Assembly (NCBI GenBank): GCA_905221605.1
Contig: CAJNDS010000879.1
Span: 176,501-240,500, forward strand
Direction of reading: 5' to 3'
From: Symbiodinium natans
Taxonomy: Eukaryota > Sar > Dinophyceae > Suessiales > Symbiodiniaceae
DNA length: 64,000 nt
This document shows positions 1-11,460 of this stretch, piece by piece. The position numbers and the translations under genes are program-made. Under the pieces are notes generated by a model. The model saw only the letters and a list, made by a program, of their open reading frames with translations. It ran no database searches and was not told where the DNA came from. Within the stretch, counting starts at the first letter, position 1, and every line of letters begins with the position of its first letter.

Positions 1-2139
1 GAGCCGCTGGAGATTTTGGATGCGTACTGCGTGTATACCACAAAAGTCGTCGTTCCTGCCAACAGGAGCTTCGGACGCCTCCGCGCACTTTGCACTACAA
101 GACGTCGCGTCTGGAGCCACTGCTGTACTACGTTTGTACTACTACATAAGTCGACGCTCCAGGCTCCAAAAGCCACCAAAGCTTTGCACATCTTTAAAGC
201 CACCAAAGCTTCGCACATCTTTGCACTTTACAAGAACCACCCCAAAATCTACGACAGCTATGCACCCCACGAGCACTTCTCGACGAGGATGCTCTCACAA
301 CGAGGCTTCAAAAGCGACAGCAGTTGGCATAGTTCGGCGCTTCACGAGGATGAGCACGGGCAAGGTTACAATGCACAACTACGTTCATCTTGGTGTTCGC
401 CTTCTTTATAATTGAGAATGATTCGTGGGCGTTCTGATCCTCTTCACGGCGCACTGAAAGGTAAATGGAAATCCAGTAGAAGAAAGAAGAATACGAAAAC
501 AAGCCGAATGAGAGGAAAGAAAAGGCTAGAGCTCTGCGTCTTAATTTCCTATTCTGACAGACGCATGACATGTAATGAGCGAGGTGTGCCAAACGCCCCT
601 ACAATCTGCTTCGGTTACATGGGCTAATGGGGAGCAACTAAATTTAGCGAAATGATATTCATAGCATCCGCTGATAGTAATAATAATCAGACGAACTTCA
701 TGAGTCTTGTGAGCAATTGACTGAAAAGGAAAGTGACCACAGAATACGATAAAGTATATGTATAGCATTGATGAGCAGGTGACCTGGCCAAGAGTTAAAC
801 GAGACGTACTCAAGAACCGGAGACGTCCGCCATGAGAGTTCTTGGAATGATAGAAGTTGTTGATTCTTGTGGCCAGGTAAATATAAGACTAGTCGTAGAA
901 ATGGAATGCCCCGCTGAATTCAGTTGGAAAAAGAGAGCGTGAAGAGACCCTGCTCATGTGAATCCGCATCAATTACGAGCTGCGCAGTTCCAGGTCCAGC
1001 AATCTAAGCTCCCCTTCGTTGGAACCCCGTGTACACTGTGTAAGGAAACAGCACTAACGAAACAGATACATTAGCAGGATGGCATGTCGTAGCAGACCCC
1101 ATGGACACGCAGTATAGGTGCGTTGCTTATCAATCTTCCGATTGATTTCATGCTGAGTGCACAACCACCTCAAAACGCGGAGATGGCCTTGCTGTAGGCG
1201 CCTGCCTAAGCACTAGCAGTGATCCCGACACGCCGGCCCACAATGCCTACAAAGAAACTGCCTGAGCTTTCGTGATGCTGAGGCAGCGTCGACCGTACAG
1301 ATATCGGCAAAGCGGTAGTTTCGTCCCCACGCGTGGTGATGTAAGTCCTCTCTTGCCTTGGTCAGACAACCCTTTCTGGTACATTTTGGTGTGGTCTGGT
1401 GCGGCAGCGGCTACACACTGGTCAGGCCTGCAAGCTCAAGTACAAATCTGTGCTGATAGCAATGCTGTGCCTACCGCGCATATATGCATCATACTATGAG
1501 CATGCAGTGCCTGGCGAGGGGCCTGCTCACCTGTCACGCTATCCTTCCCACACGCACCCCTCCCCGAAGGGCAGGGAATGGTGACGTGCTTCAGCTCTCC
1601 CACTGGTCTTCCGCATTCTTCTTTAGACAAAGCGACCACGCGTTGGCAGCCTTTCACTGACGCTGCTGACCCTACTTGAGCCGATCAATTTTCACGGCCA
1701 CCTTGCAAAACCGGATCCAAATCCTCACGTGCTCTGCACATCTTGCTATGCGCGAGACGAGATCTAAATTGATTCAGGCATCAAGTTGCAAGGTGTGGCA
1801 GCTCAAGTGCAAGGTGCAAGGCCAAGCTTAGCCCGTGGCAATGGCTGAGGTGCTGTAGACACCTTCGCATTCTTTAGCAATACCAACTGCCTGTACTCAT
1901 GCTTGGAAGCAAAAGCCCTCCCCTGCAGGGATAACGACATGCAGTGTAAAGCCAATGCCTCAATCGTTTGTGTTGATTGGAGCATTCACTTGTTCCTGTT
2001 GAAATAAGATGCTAGTGTTTGAGCGTCCTGCGTCCTTGCAAGATTCTACAGCGCGCGTACAACGCTCATTCGACAGAATGACAGAATACACATCACAAGA
2101 TACGTAACCCCAATGTGGACGCCGCGAATTGTTCTCAGC

Positions 2140-2318
2140 CACTGATCGTTCAAAATCCACCAAACCCCAAACCCCGCGGACGCTGATGTTTCGGGCCAAG
2201 TTTACTTCAATATGGCATGCATGTTGCACTTCTTGTTTTGGAACCACTGATTGTTCGAAATCCACCAAACCTCGCGGACACTGATGTTTCAGGCCATGCT
2301 CACATCAATTAGGCATCG
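2140..2318. repeat. Imperfect tandem duplication
   Basis: Two related units, about 2140-2220 and 2245-2318, both begin CACTGAT(C/T)GTTC(A/G)AAATCCACCAAAC, continue through CGCGGAC(G/A)CTGATGTTTC and stay alignable to the end. The second unit lacks a short ACCCCAAA-like insertion. They look like a diverged local duplication, not a satellite. No coding function is visible. Confidence 0.7.
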
Positions 2319-4321
2319 GACCTTGTTCGGGTCAGGGCTTCAGGGTTGTGCGTCCAGTGAACCGAACCCTGCGACGGACGCCCCTCTTGTATTGCGAAAA
2401 GCTCAACTTCCGCAAGCGCTTCCGCAAGCCAAGGACTTCTGCGAACCTTCCACCTGCTTCCGCGAGCACAAAGCGATGAGTTTTGGACACAAGGGCCGTC
2501 GTTGTTTGCGGATGCGTTTGTGCTGTCACAACCGCAGACATAGACCGCTGCTCATTTGGGGAGACGGAAAGGAGAGAACTGCCACTGGATCCAGCCCAGG
2601 TCACATGCTGCCATTTGCTCGACCCCCATGATGCCCATGTAGACACTTCAGCGTTGAGTGCAGGACCAATTGTTCCTCCTATGACGAGGTATTTGCATTT
2701 GCATGAGAGATCCCCTTGTTGATGCCCCATCGATTGAAAATTGGAGCACCTTGAATCATTGCCAGGTCCTGTTCCGAAGTGCAAAGCCCCAATGTGGACG
2801 CCGATCGATGTGTATTTTTTACACAGAGCGATGCAAGTTAAACCCCTCCCCCGCCGCCTGTCAGCACAGGCGGGTCGGCGATAGTCTCCGCCCGGGTTCT
2901 AAAGGCAGACGACGAGCGACTGGTGTCCGGAGTGTGGAAGGTTCCCCACCTGTGCATCAGCCCATGTCCTCGACCCATACAGCTTGTTCACGCGTGACTG
3001 GTGTTGCCCGGCGCTGGTTGACGCTGGTTGTGGGTGGGTCTTGCGGCCAAGGGCGAAACCCAATCACGCGAAGGAGCATCCTACAGTAGGCCCTACAGTT
3101 GATGTGAAGCTCTGTCGGCACTCGGCGGATGCGGCATGGCTGCCATGGATGGCAACATCAACAAGGAGAATCGCAGGGCACGGCATGGCACTGGCGATGT
3201 CGTCTGCCAGCCGTGCTCGCATGGTCCAATGGTCCCTTCATGTCCCCTCCCTGGCGGTGGCCAAGCCGGGTCGACACGCCAGCTGGCCGCAAGCACAGGG
3301 GAGAGATCAAGTCGGGCATCCGCACATTTTTGGATATCGAGACTGCGAACTGTGATGACGTCCCTGGGACTGACTAAGGACACCTGCTTGCCTTCGGAGT
3401 GTGGCTTCATTATAAAATTTACATCCAGGCATCTTTCCGTTTCGGAAGGCGGCAAAGGCGTCCAAGAGGTGCTGGCTGCTGGCGTGAATTATGCAAACCC
3501 TGTGTCACATGTCCGAAGCGCTACATCGGTATCTTCCAAAACCCTTCACAGCATCGCTTTCTGACTTCAGCGAAACAGCCGCTACAGCACATGTGGCCGT
3601 CCAGACTCATAATATACTAAAGCTGCCGTGCTGGCCTCTCCTTTAGAAAGAAAGCGAGGCGCTTCCGACGGAAAGCCAGGAACGACCCCGAAAAATAGAC
3701 ATGCCGTCGAGCAAAAGCCTGGGTAAGGCATGTGTCTGGCACTCCAGTCACGCTTTCCAGCGAAAGTAGCGGCATTTCTTTACATGCCCTTTTCCATGAT
3801 CTGGCGAACCACTTCGGACTTGCGTCTTCTGACTGAACCCTGACCGGCACATACTGGCACAAGCTTATCCCTTTAGATTCACTGTGATGTCTTGCAGGTG
3901 TCTTCGGCCCGTCGCTCTTTGGCATCCTTCTGTTTTTTGGCGAACCCTTCTTGAATTGTTCCCTCCCCTCGCCGCCACACTACAGCAATCTAGCAAATAC
4001 TGGACTTAGGGTGATCGCGAAGAGTGATCTCTGCTGCATGACATGACTTTCTTGGTCCAGGAGAATGCCTCACGCAACCATCCGCACGAAACACTGGCTC
4101 AACGCAACTAGATGCTGAGACTACCCCGAGACTGCTTGATACTCATGGGCCTGCGCCGTATCGATGCGCTCCCTCCCTTCACCAACGGAAGAGCAAACCT
4201 TTCGGCGACGTGTGAGAGCCTAAAAGCTTCAGCTCAGCTGCCAACCACCACACACAGCAAAGAAGATGGTTGGACCTCCATGGTGGAGCAGCGTTCCGAG
4301 AGTTTCAACTCCTCGGTGTTC

Positions 4322-4500
4322 GTTCTCTCTCTCTCGCTCTCTCTCTCCGCACGCTTAGCCCCCCCCGAAGGGAGAGCTGCCCCGGAGGGCGCGCCACTCC
4401 CCAGTGTCATTCTCTCTCTCTCTCTCTCTCTCTCTGTCCGTCTGTCTGTCTCTGTCTCTCTCGCTCTCGCTCGCTCTCTCTACCTCGCTCTCCCTGTACT
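4322..4500. repeat. (CT)n / (CTGT)n microsatellite
   Basis: An almost uninterrupted pyrimidine tract with CT, CTCG and CTGT units, broken by a GC-rich stretch at about 4360-4405. The Ser/Leu- or Arg/Glu-rich open frames over it are artefacts of the repeat. Confidence 0.9.
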
Positions 4501-6844
4501 TTTGTTTTGTCTGGATTTCGTTGCTCACAGTCGCACTGTCGACTGCGCTTCGGATTTCAAGCGCTCGGAGCTCTGCTTTAAGACATCCATCTCTGCAGGA
4601 CATTCTTTGGCACTCTGCTTCGTCTTGCAATCCAATTGGACGCCTAACAACCGACTTTCGAAGCGGTCCCGCAGACATCTCCTTTGCCATCCTTTGCCTT
4701 TCGGGGCTTTGAGGGAGTCATGGAACCACCCACGCTGCCAGTTGGACTGGGCTTGGCTCGACGGCTCGACGTTTTGCTTTTGAGGGCTTTCAGAGATTTT
4801 CAGGCGGTTTAAGCTGGCCGGGACCGGCGCTCGTCGATAATCTGAGCTGGGTTTCACCCGACCCGCTCCCTGTCTGCTAAGAAATTACTCGGCGCTGTCT
4901 CTGAGTCTGAGCAAGTGAGCGCGACTGCACTGTGAACCAGCACATCATCGGGACCACCCCCCAGCAGTACTGGAACTACAGGGCAGCATCCCAATGCTAA
5001 GAAATTCGGCCCCCCAATTTCAGGAAGCAAAGCCAGGAAACGGATGTCGAAACGTCACGCCGCTACATGCCGCTACGCTCCCACGCCGGTGGAGGAAGCG
5101 ACGTAGGCCGCAATGCGATTCGGATTTTTCTTAGCCCACACGAGCGTTTCATGTCAAGAGATTTCTACCCTTTTCCATTAAAGGAACCCAAAAACACAAA
5201 CCCTCTCTCTCTCAAACCTGCATACACCAAACACGAACCCGTAAAGCCTAGAACCCTAGCCGGGCCGACGCACCCCAAAACAACAAAACCTAAATATTCC
5301 CAACCCTTCTCATGATACCCAGCCATGCCCAAACACACGTGTATATCATTGTTTTTACTCGCCCACCCCCTAATGATGCCGGAAGTGTACAAGAGTGATG
5401 TGGGATTATGTCAAAATTCACCCCTTCCCAGACGTTCTCATTCCAACCTCGCTCTCTCCCAGGCATTCGAACGTCAAGCGCGTGGGATAGCACTTGCGAC
5501 CACGCCGTGCAACTACGCATCATTCAAACCTAGACCTGAAAACCGCTTTATCAACCTAAGCAGCTCCAGAACATACTGGCAAATGAGTTTTTCTGCCCGG
5601 CCCATGCCAGCAATTTCAATGACGGGCGACACGCAACCCGCAACCCAACTCTGCACCGTGCCGCTCGAACTTCTGCTGAGAGGAACCCTACCAATGCGTG
5701 CTCTGCAAGGCTGGGTATGATTCTAAGGGCATGTCCAGCTGCCCCATCCTGCGAGTAGAACACACTCACAAAGCAAGCTTAGACCACAAGGCACACAGGG
5801 TGTCAAATCGTGCCGAAAGGCTGTAAGGCGCAAACGTAGCGAAACGGTGCGGCTTTCAGTGGTCCATGAAGGCTTGAAGCACTCATGAAACTGCACGAGA
5901 AAGTAGAATGCTGCCTGAGCGTCGTGCTTGACCACCTGGGACTATAATGTTGCCTGTACATGTCTGTGCGAGCTGCTGCAAGATGATCTGTGTTTGCTGG
6001 GCCGCATGCTCACGACAAGTTCTCGAAGAAGGAGACCCACGTCGCTATCCCGACAAGCACACCAGAAAAACCGAGCACAGTCGACGACAGTGTTTGCACA
6101 AAGGGTGAGACATGCCTGCCTAAAACTTGACAGGATCCTAGACACTTCGAATAGCCATTCGCTGCTATTAGAAACATGAAAGCTTCCTAGGAGTTCCTTT
6201 CTTGCATAGCGATTGGCTAATCTTTTGAAGACTTCTCACGTTCCGCCTCACTATCTCTCACGAGACCCATGAACTTTTTGAAAGACCTGGGCTGCGATTG
6301 CACCCACTAGCAAGCGCAGCAATCTCGGTCACACGCAGGGACCAGGCGCCCAATAGTCAGCGCCACCGATCTGAGGCGTGTCGTTATGGCCACCCAAGGG
6401 GAAGTTGAAGCACCTCGGCATCAAGCTGACATAAGCCAGGCTCCACCTCTGGCAAGTCTAGCAGGATGTGACTGAGGACCATACCTTGGTTGCGGTGGAG
6501 TATCGTAGAGTTTGCCAGTGCTTTTTGTGTTCTGCTAAGGTTGTATTGATTGCCCTGGCCTCATGCTGAAAGACATGCGCGGTCTGGGGTGTGACCGACA
6601 AAGAAGGACATAAAGACATGAACACCGAGAGTCAGCGGACAGCATCTTTGCATATAGCAACACAGTAGTGATGTGCGGCAACTTCCATAGAATGCAAAAG
6701 GTCACAGGTTTGGACGCAACAAACGATCGATCGACTGAGTCTCTGGCTTCAGAACCTTTGGGCGGCGTTTCGACCTTTTACAAAAGTCAGATCCAAGATC
6801 CACATGCAACCAACAATGTCAAGATTCACTAAGCCATGCAAACC

Positions 6845-9800
6845 AGAGCACACTGTCGTGTGCATGGTGCGATAGTCGCAAGGTGCAGCCGAAAGGCAAC
6901 AAAGTGTAGAGCTCCTTCATCTGTGCTGGAGGTACTATCTGGTCCTCGCTACAGTGCTTGATGCCAAAAGTGCAGCAACGTTCGCATGCCAAACTGTTTC
7001 GCCTAGGCGTCCCAGGCCTGCAAGCCGCTAAACAAGCAGCAGCACCAGAGCTCATGATTGTTCGCAAAGTATTGCAGGCCTCAGCTGCATGTGCCAGGCA
7101 CGTGTGCAGACATTTGGTGCTGCGCAACCCCAGAGTGTACGAGGCTCTGGCTGTCAGCAGATGTCCACTCGTCAAAAATCAAAGGCGCTCGCAGCAACGG
7201 CCTGAGCATCCTAACATTTAAGATGCTTTGAGTTCCCAGCCGCGTGGGCTGGTTTGTTATTTCCGGCCTCTCTGCCTAACATTGCCTAACTCACGTCTGT
7301 CTCCCTATGCGCATCTTCGACTTGTCAGCATTTCAGGCTGCTTGGCCTGAGCGGCGACAGGAAGGGAAACATCTGCAGGGCCATGTCTCGCCTCAAGTTG
7401 GAAAGTCGAGGGGGTTGGGTCGAGCGACTACAAGCTATGCCTGGCTATCTGTAAGGCTGCGGCAATGACGTGAATGTGTTCTCTAACACAATACCTGCTG
7501 GCAGCGGCAGGTCTGCTGCCTGAAACCAGGGCACCAAGACATGCCTATGGACACATGACATGAAGAAACAAGGATGTGTTTGTGCAGGGGTTTTTTCTCT
7601 GCCAGCACTGCGACATGCAATGATAATACAATTAAGGCACATGTGCTGCTATTCCAACAGCTGAGAAGGTTCTGAAGGCACCTCACCCCTAACCCCAAAA
7701 CGCCCAAAAAAGGAAGTGGGCGGCAAACGGTGCCATCAGTTAAAGGCCTGGACATGGCAAGACCGCATCTGACTCAGTGGAGGCACGCGCCACATCGCGG
7801 CAAGGACGTCTCACCGAAGGTACGGGTGCCCCAAAGAAACTTCCCAAACAGTGAGAGAAAAAAAACAGGCTCCTCCAAGCCAGCTGGAAGCTTGCTGTAC
7901 TTGAGCCGCCAAAGGGCGGAGTCACATTTGATATTGTTCACTTGCGCGTTGACGCCCGGCTCTTCTGGGAAAGGCGCGTGAATAGACAGTCTGCTTCCGA
8001 GTGCCAAACTTGATTGGCCAAGTAGTCGTCAAAAGTTGTGGGGCGCTGAGATTTAGAGCTCAAAGTTGAGATTCCAGAGCCTGCCTCACGGAGGCGTACA
8101 GGAGCATTGATGGTTTTAGTGCATCCCAACCGACGGATGTTAGAGCCATAAACATTCTTCACGGTAAGGGTTTTCCTTCTAGCAGATTTCTTGTTTTTGC
8201 TCTGAGCCTGCTTCAGCGAGGGGAGATCTTTGACAAGAACTTTCTGGAATTCATGGGAAATCCCAAGGCTTCTTCTGACAGAGCTACATACAGTCTTCTG
8301 CCAATAAATGCAGCTCGAGTTTGTCCCTGGAAAGGCACTCTTCAGAAGCAACGGTTGCGTCCGAAGACGATGAGCATGCTGAAAAGGTTCAAAAATCAAC
8401 TTCACTGCTTGACCCCTGCTCCTTCTTTCCGAGTGCACGGCCCGTACAATTCCAGGTTCGCATCTACTGAGAAAGGGCCGAGCAGAGCACGGCCGAGCAA
8501 GCAAACCAAAACGGCACAACGTCATCTCGTTCTCTCTGCCGTTGCATCCAGAGGGCACAACATCATACCTATGTAGATCCACTCGGCTCCGCAACCCAAG
8601 CAAAGGTTGTGACCGGTCTTAAACCGAACATGTGAACCGAGCATGGGATCACCCCAACAATGCGCTTTCCTTTGAGGATATCGCGCATGCCGCGCAGTGC
8701 ATGCTGCGTTCAGCTGCTCGATGCTTCGCAAGCAGCTCATAGATCCGTGGTCAACGAGGCTTGGAAATGCCCAAGCCAAAACCCCTGAAGCATGGAAGCC
8801 CGACGCCGGAACTTGGTTTTGTTCATTTGGCCTCACTTGCTTGCTCCTCAGGCTGGAGCCCCAACTGAGGCGAAGCGCGCTGCGACAACTTGTTAACAGA
8901 CATGTGCCTGGATTTCGCCACTGATCCCCATCTTTTGCTTTATCTAGTTCTACTTCTTCCTATCTTGCTTTGTTGAGATTCCATCACATACATTCACATC
9001 GCAACAGTCCTTTGCTCATGTACGTCAGGACATGCATCTGATGCAGGGCCTCATCGCGCTTCTGTTTCAGCCTTGAAGATCACAGTCTCATGAACAAGGG
9101 CTACTCCACTCGTAACGACTTTCATGCTCTCTTCACAGATATTTATACTGCTGCAGCGAACCACAGTGAAAGAAAAATTGAAGATCTCAAGATTATGCAA
9201 CACCGCAGAGAAAGAAAAGCAACGCATCTCCCTGCAGTATCCGCAACATTTCACAACCACATCCTGGTTCCGGGAAGTGCGGTCCCCCAAACACCAGAAG
9301 CATGACAGCGCCAAGCAGCGTATGAGCAGCAAGTTTGATCGCCACCGCACCCCCGATAGAGCGCCCAAAGAACAGAATTCGATCTTCGCCTGAGCTCATC
9401 ACGTCACGGCTGCTGCGAGCACATGTCATGCAGCGGACATGCTCCGCAGACGTCAGATGTTTCAAATCTCAAGCTCGCACGAATTCGCATGGAGCAGCCG
9501 CTGGTGCCTCGAAACAGCCATCCAAGTCCACACAATATCTTGTCAAGCACATTGTCAGATGGTTTCCCGAGCAAGGTTGTGAGCTTGTATCTCATGCCAA
9601 CCTGCTTCGCAGGCTTCTCGACATGCCAGAAAAGAAGCGCAAAACTCTGGAACGAAACGGTTGCGCGTTTGCCAGAGAATAGGCAGCTTCCATGACAGAG
9701 GTCCATAGATGTCCATGGCATGGCTTATGCCGCCAGCGGGCTGTGTGTAGCAAACCGTGCGCCGGATAGCTAATGGATTCCACTAAGGAGGTAAGGCTTT

Positions 9801-11460
9801 CAAACCGGTTGCATTGCTTTCTACTTAGATTGTAGATCTGCTTTCAATGTATGGCCACGCGCCCTGTCATGCACGCCTGCCCGTCGACACACGAGTGCAC
9901 CGAGCCTGACTGTCGAGCTCGCTGCACCAGCCATCGGCACGCAGCCTTTGCATCCTCCCGCGATGCCTACATCCCAACCCACGCATGGCCCAATGATGTT
10001 CAACACTGCTCAATACTGTTCAGTGCTGTTCAAGTCATGTTCAACGCCAATGCATGTCCACCCATGTCCATCCTACATCAGTGCTGTTCACCAAGCCCAA
10101 GCTCCTGCAGGAAGCCCCTCTCCGATGGTCCGCTTCCATCCTTCGAGCGGCAGCTGAAGCATGCTGAAGCATGCTTGTACAAGCGGCAGCAGCAGACATC
10201 CACGATGCCAGCGATCCGAAGATACCATTCTATCAGTATTCATCAACGGAAGGGAACCAGGAACTCCTCGGAATCACCATAGCCACGATAGTCAAAAATC
10301 AAGACATTGACGGCCAACCTTGGAGACTTGGCGGAGACTTGTCGCAAGCAGCACAATGCATTACGCAACTCTTCCAACGATCCGAACGAGTTGACTTCAT
10401 GGCGTAGATCCCGGCTGCTTGTACATGTCTTTCACGTTCTCCAAGCGGTGGCCAATGTTTCCTCGCGTGTCCAACAGGCCGACACGATGTTGAACCCGGC
10501 CGGCGGAAGCAGGTACATGAACCGTGAATTCTGTGCAACAGTCTGGTCGACAGGTTAAGGCTGACACCAGCATTTCCATGGAAATACCTTGCCCGTCTGG
10601 CTCACACAATCAGATACCAATCCTGAAGCAATCCAGGCAGCAGGCAGAACGGTGTACGGCACGGCGCCCGCTGAACCTCATTGAGACACGATGCCACTGG
10701 TGCCACGAGGAATCCCAGTGCCGGTGGCGGGCATCACATACGGTCTATTCTTCCTTGCTTCTTTGCTGCGCCGCTTGTGTATCTTAGGTTGCCGCCTCCC
10801 ATCCCGCTTGAGGCTTGAGGCTTCTCACGTGGTCGATCAATCACGGCAAGCCGTTCAGCTCACGTTTTGGTTGCAGCTACCGTTTTGCCGCTTTGACCAG
10901 GGCCCGAAAACTGGCGTCTCCCCAGGAGAAAGCTTGAACAAGCCAAAAAAAATGCTGGGGACTGGGGGCCCGAAAACTTGCTGCTCCCTACGTAGGATAA
11001 GGCAGATTGTGACAAAGAGATACCAAAAGCTGAATAAAAGCCGCCAGAGCTGAAAAAGCACCTATCCGCAGGATGCTGGAGAGGCAACTTTTAGCAGCTT
11101 GTCAGATACATACAGAGCTGCAAGTAAGATTAGAATGATTAGAACGACTCAACGTCTGGACAGCTTCTGTTTACCTCTCTAAGCAATCAGCCTTCCAGTT
11201 CCAGCAGCCGAATTATCAGCAATGACATCCAATGAACCCAAGACGAGTTCATATTTGACGTTGCCCGGTGCTGAGGTTGGGGCTGACAGCTGGCTGGTAC
11301 ACAAACCAAGCCGCAAGCCTGGCAGCTCACAAGGGTGCAATCTCTCCACAGCACACAAACTGCCTGAAAAAAATCCGCGGTGGCCTTACACCATCCTCAG
11401 TTACGATGGAGACATCCTCATAAGGTAGCTGCCACTCCTGTGGCCAGATGTGATGGAGCG
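6845..11460 (-). CDS. ABHD13/BEM46/WAV2-like alpha/beta hydrolase, multi-exon
   Basis: Serine hydrolase of the ABHD13 (animals) / BEM46 (fungi) / WAV2 (plants) family, usually membrane-anchored; its substrate is unknown. Exons in sense order carry LPYEDVSIVTED (ends 11392), AAWFVYQPAVSPN (11325-11265), RYFHGNAG (10596-10568, only 29 nt), NIGHRLENVKD (10461-10425), LAVNVLIFDYRGYGDSE (10318-10265), the nucleophile elbow ILFFGRSIGGAVAIKLA (9389-9328), GIVLENTFTSLP (7519-7461), RDMALQMFPFLSPL (7391-7347), RPLLRAPLIFDEWTSAD (7210-7152) and EDQIVPPAQMKELYTLLP (6948 to about 6845). Phases agree across the junctions joined, with GT or GC donors and AG acceptors. The catalytic Ser lies in GRSIGG and the probable Asp in EDQIVPP. 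The His is uncertain: HHAHDS follows in the last exon but aligns poorly. One exon between 10265 and 9389 and one before 6948 are not pinned down. A candidate upstream exon (RSILYVLEPGL) lies near 11760-11810. The stop is not identified. Confidence 0.85.

Larger units (their letters stand above)
1..6839. other. No recognisable gene (1-6.8 kb)
   Basis: I read both strands and found no open frame with a family signature. The longer open frames here (for example 4112-4783 plus and 3136-3564 plus) are low complexity or unlike any family I know. Contents I can name are an imperfect tandem duplication near 2.1-2.3 kb, a second short copy of CCCAATGTGGACGCCG (2109-2124 and 2789-2804), and a pyrimidine-rich microsatellite near 4.3-4.5 kb. 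Small exons of a minus-strand gene could still be hidden here. Confidence 0.5.

Noticed and set aside
4112-4783. 223-residue plus-strand frame
   Set aside because: Mostly Ser/Leu from a CT repeat; no domain.
7938-8603. 221-residue minus-strand frame
   Set aside because: Lies inside the large intron (9327-7520) of the hydrolase gene and shows no domain.
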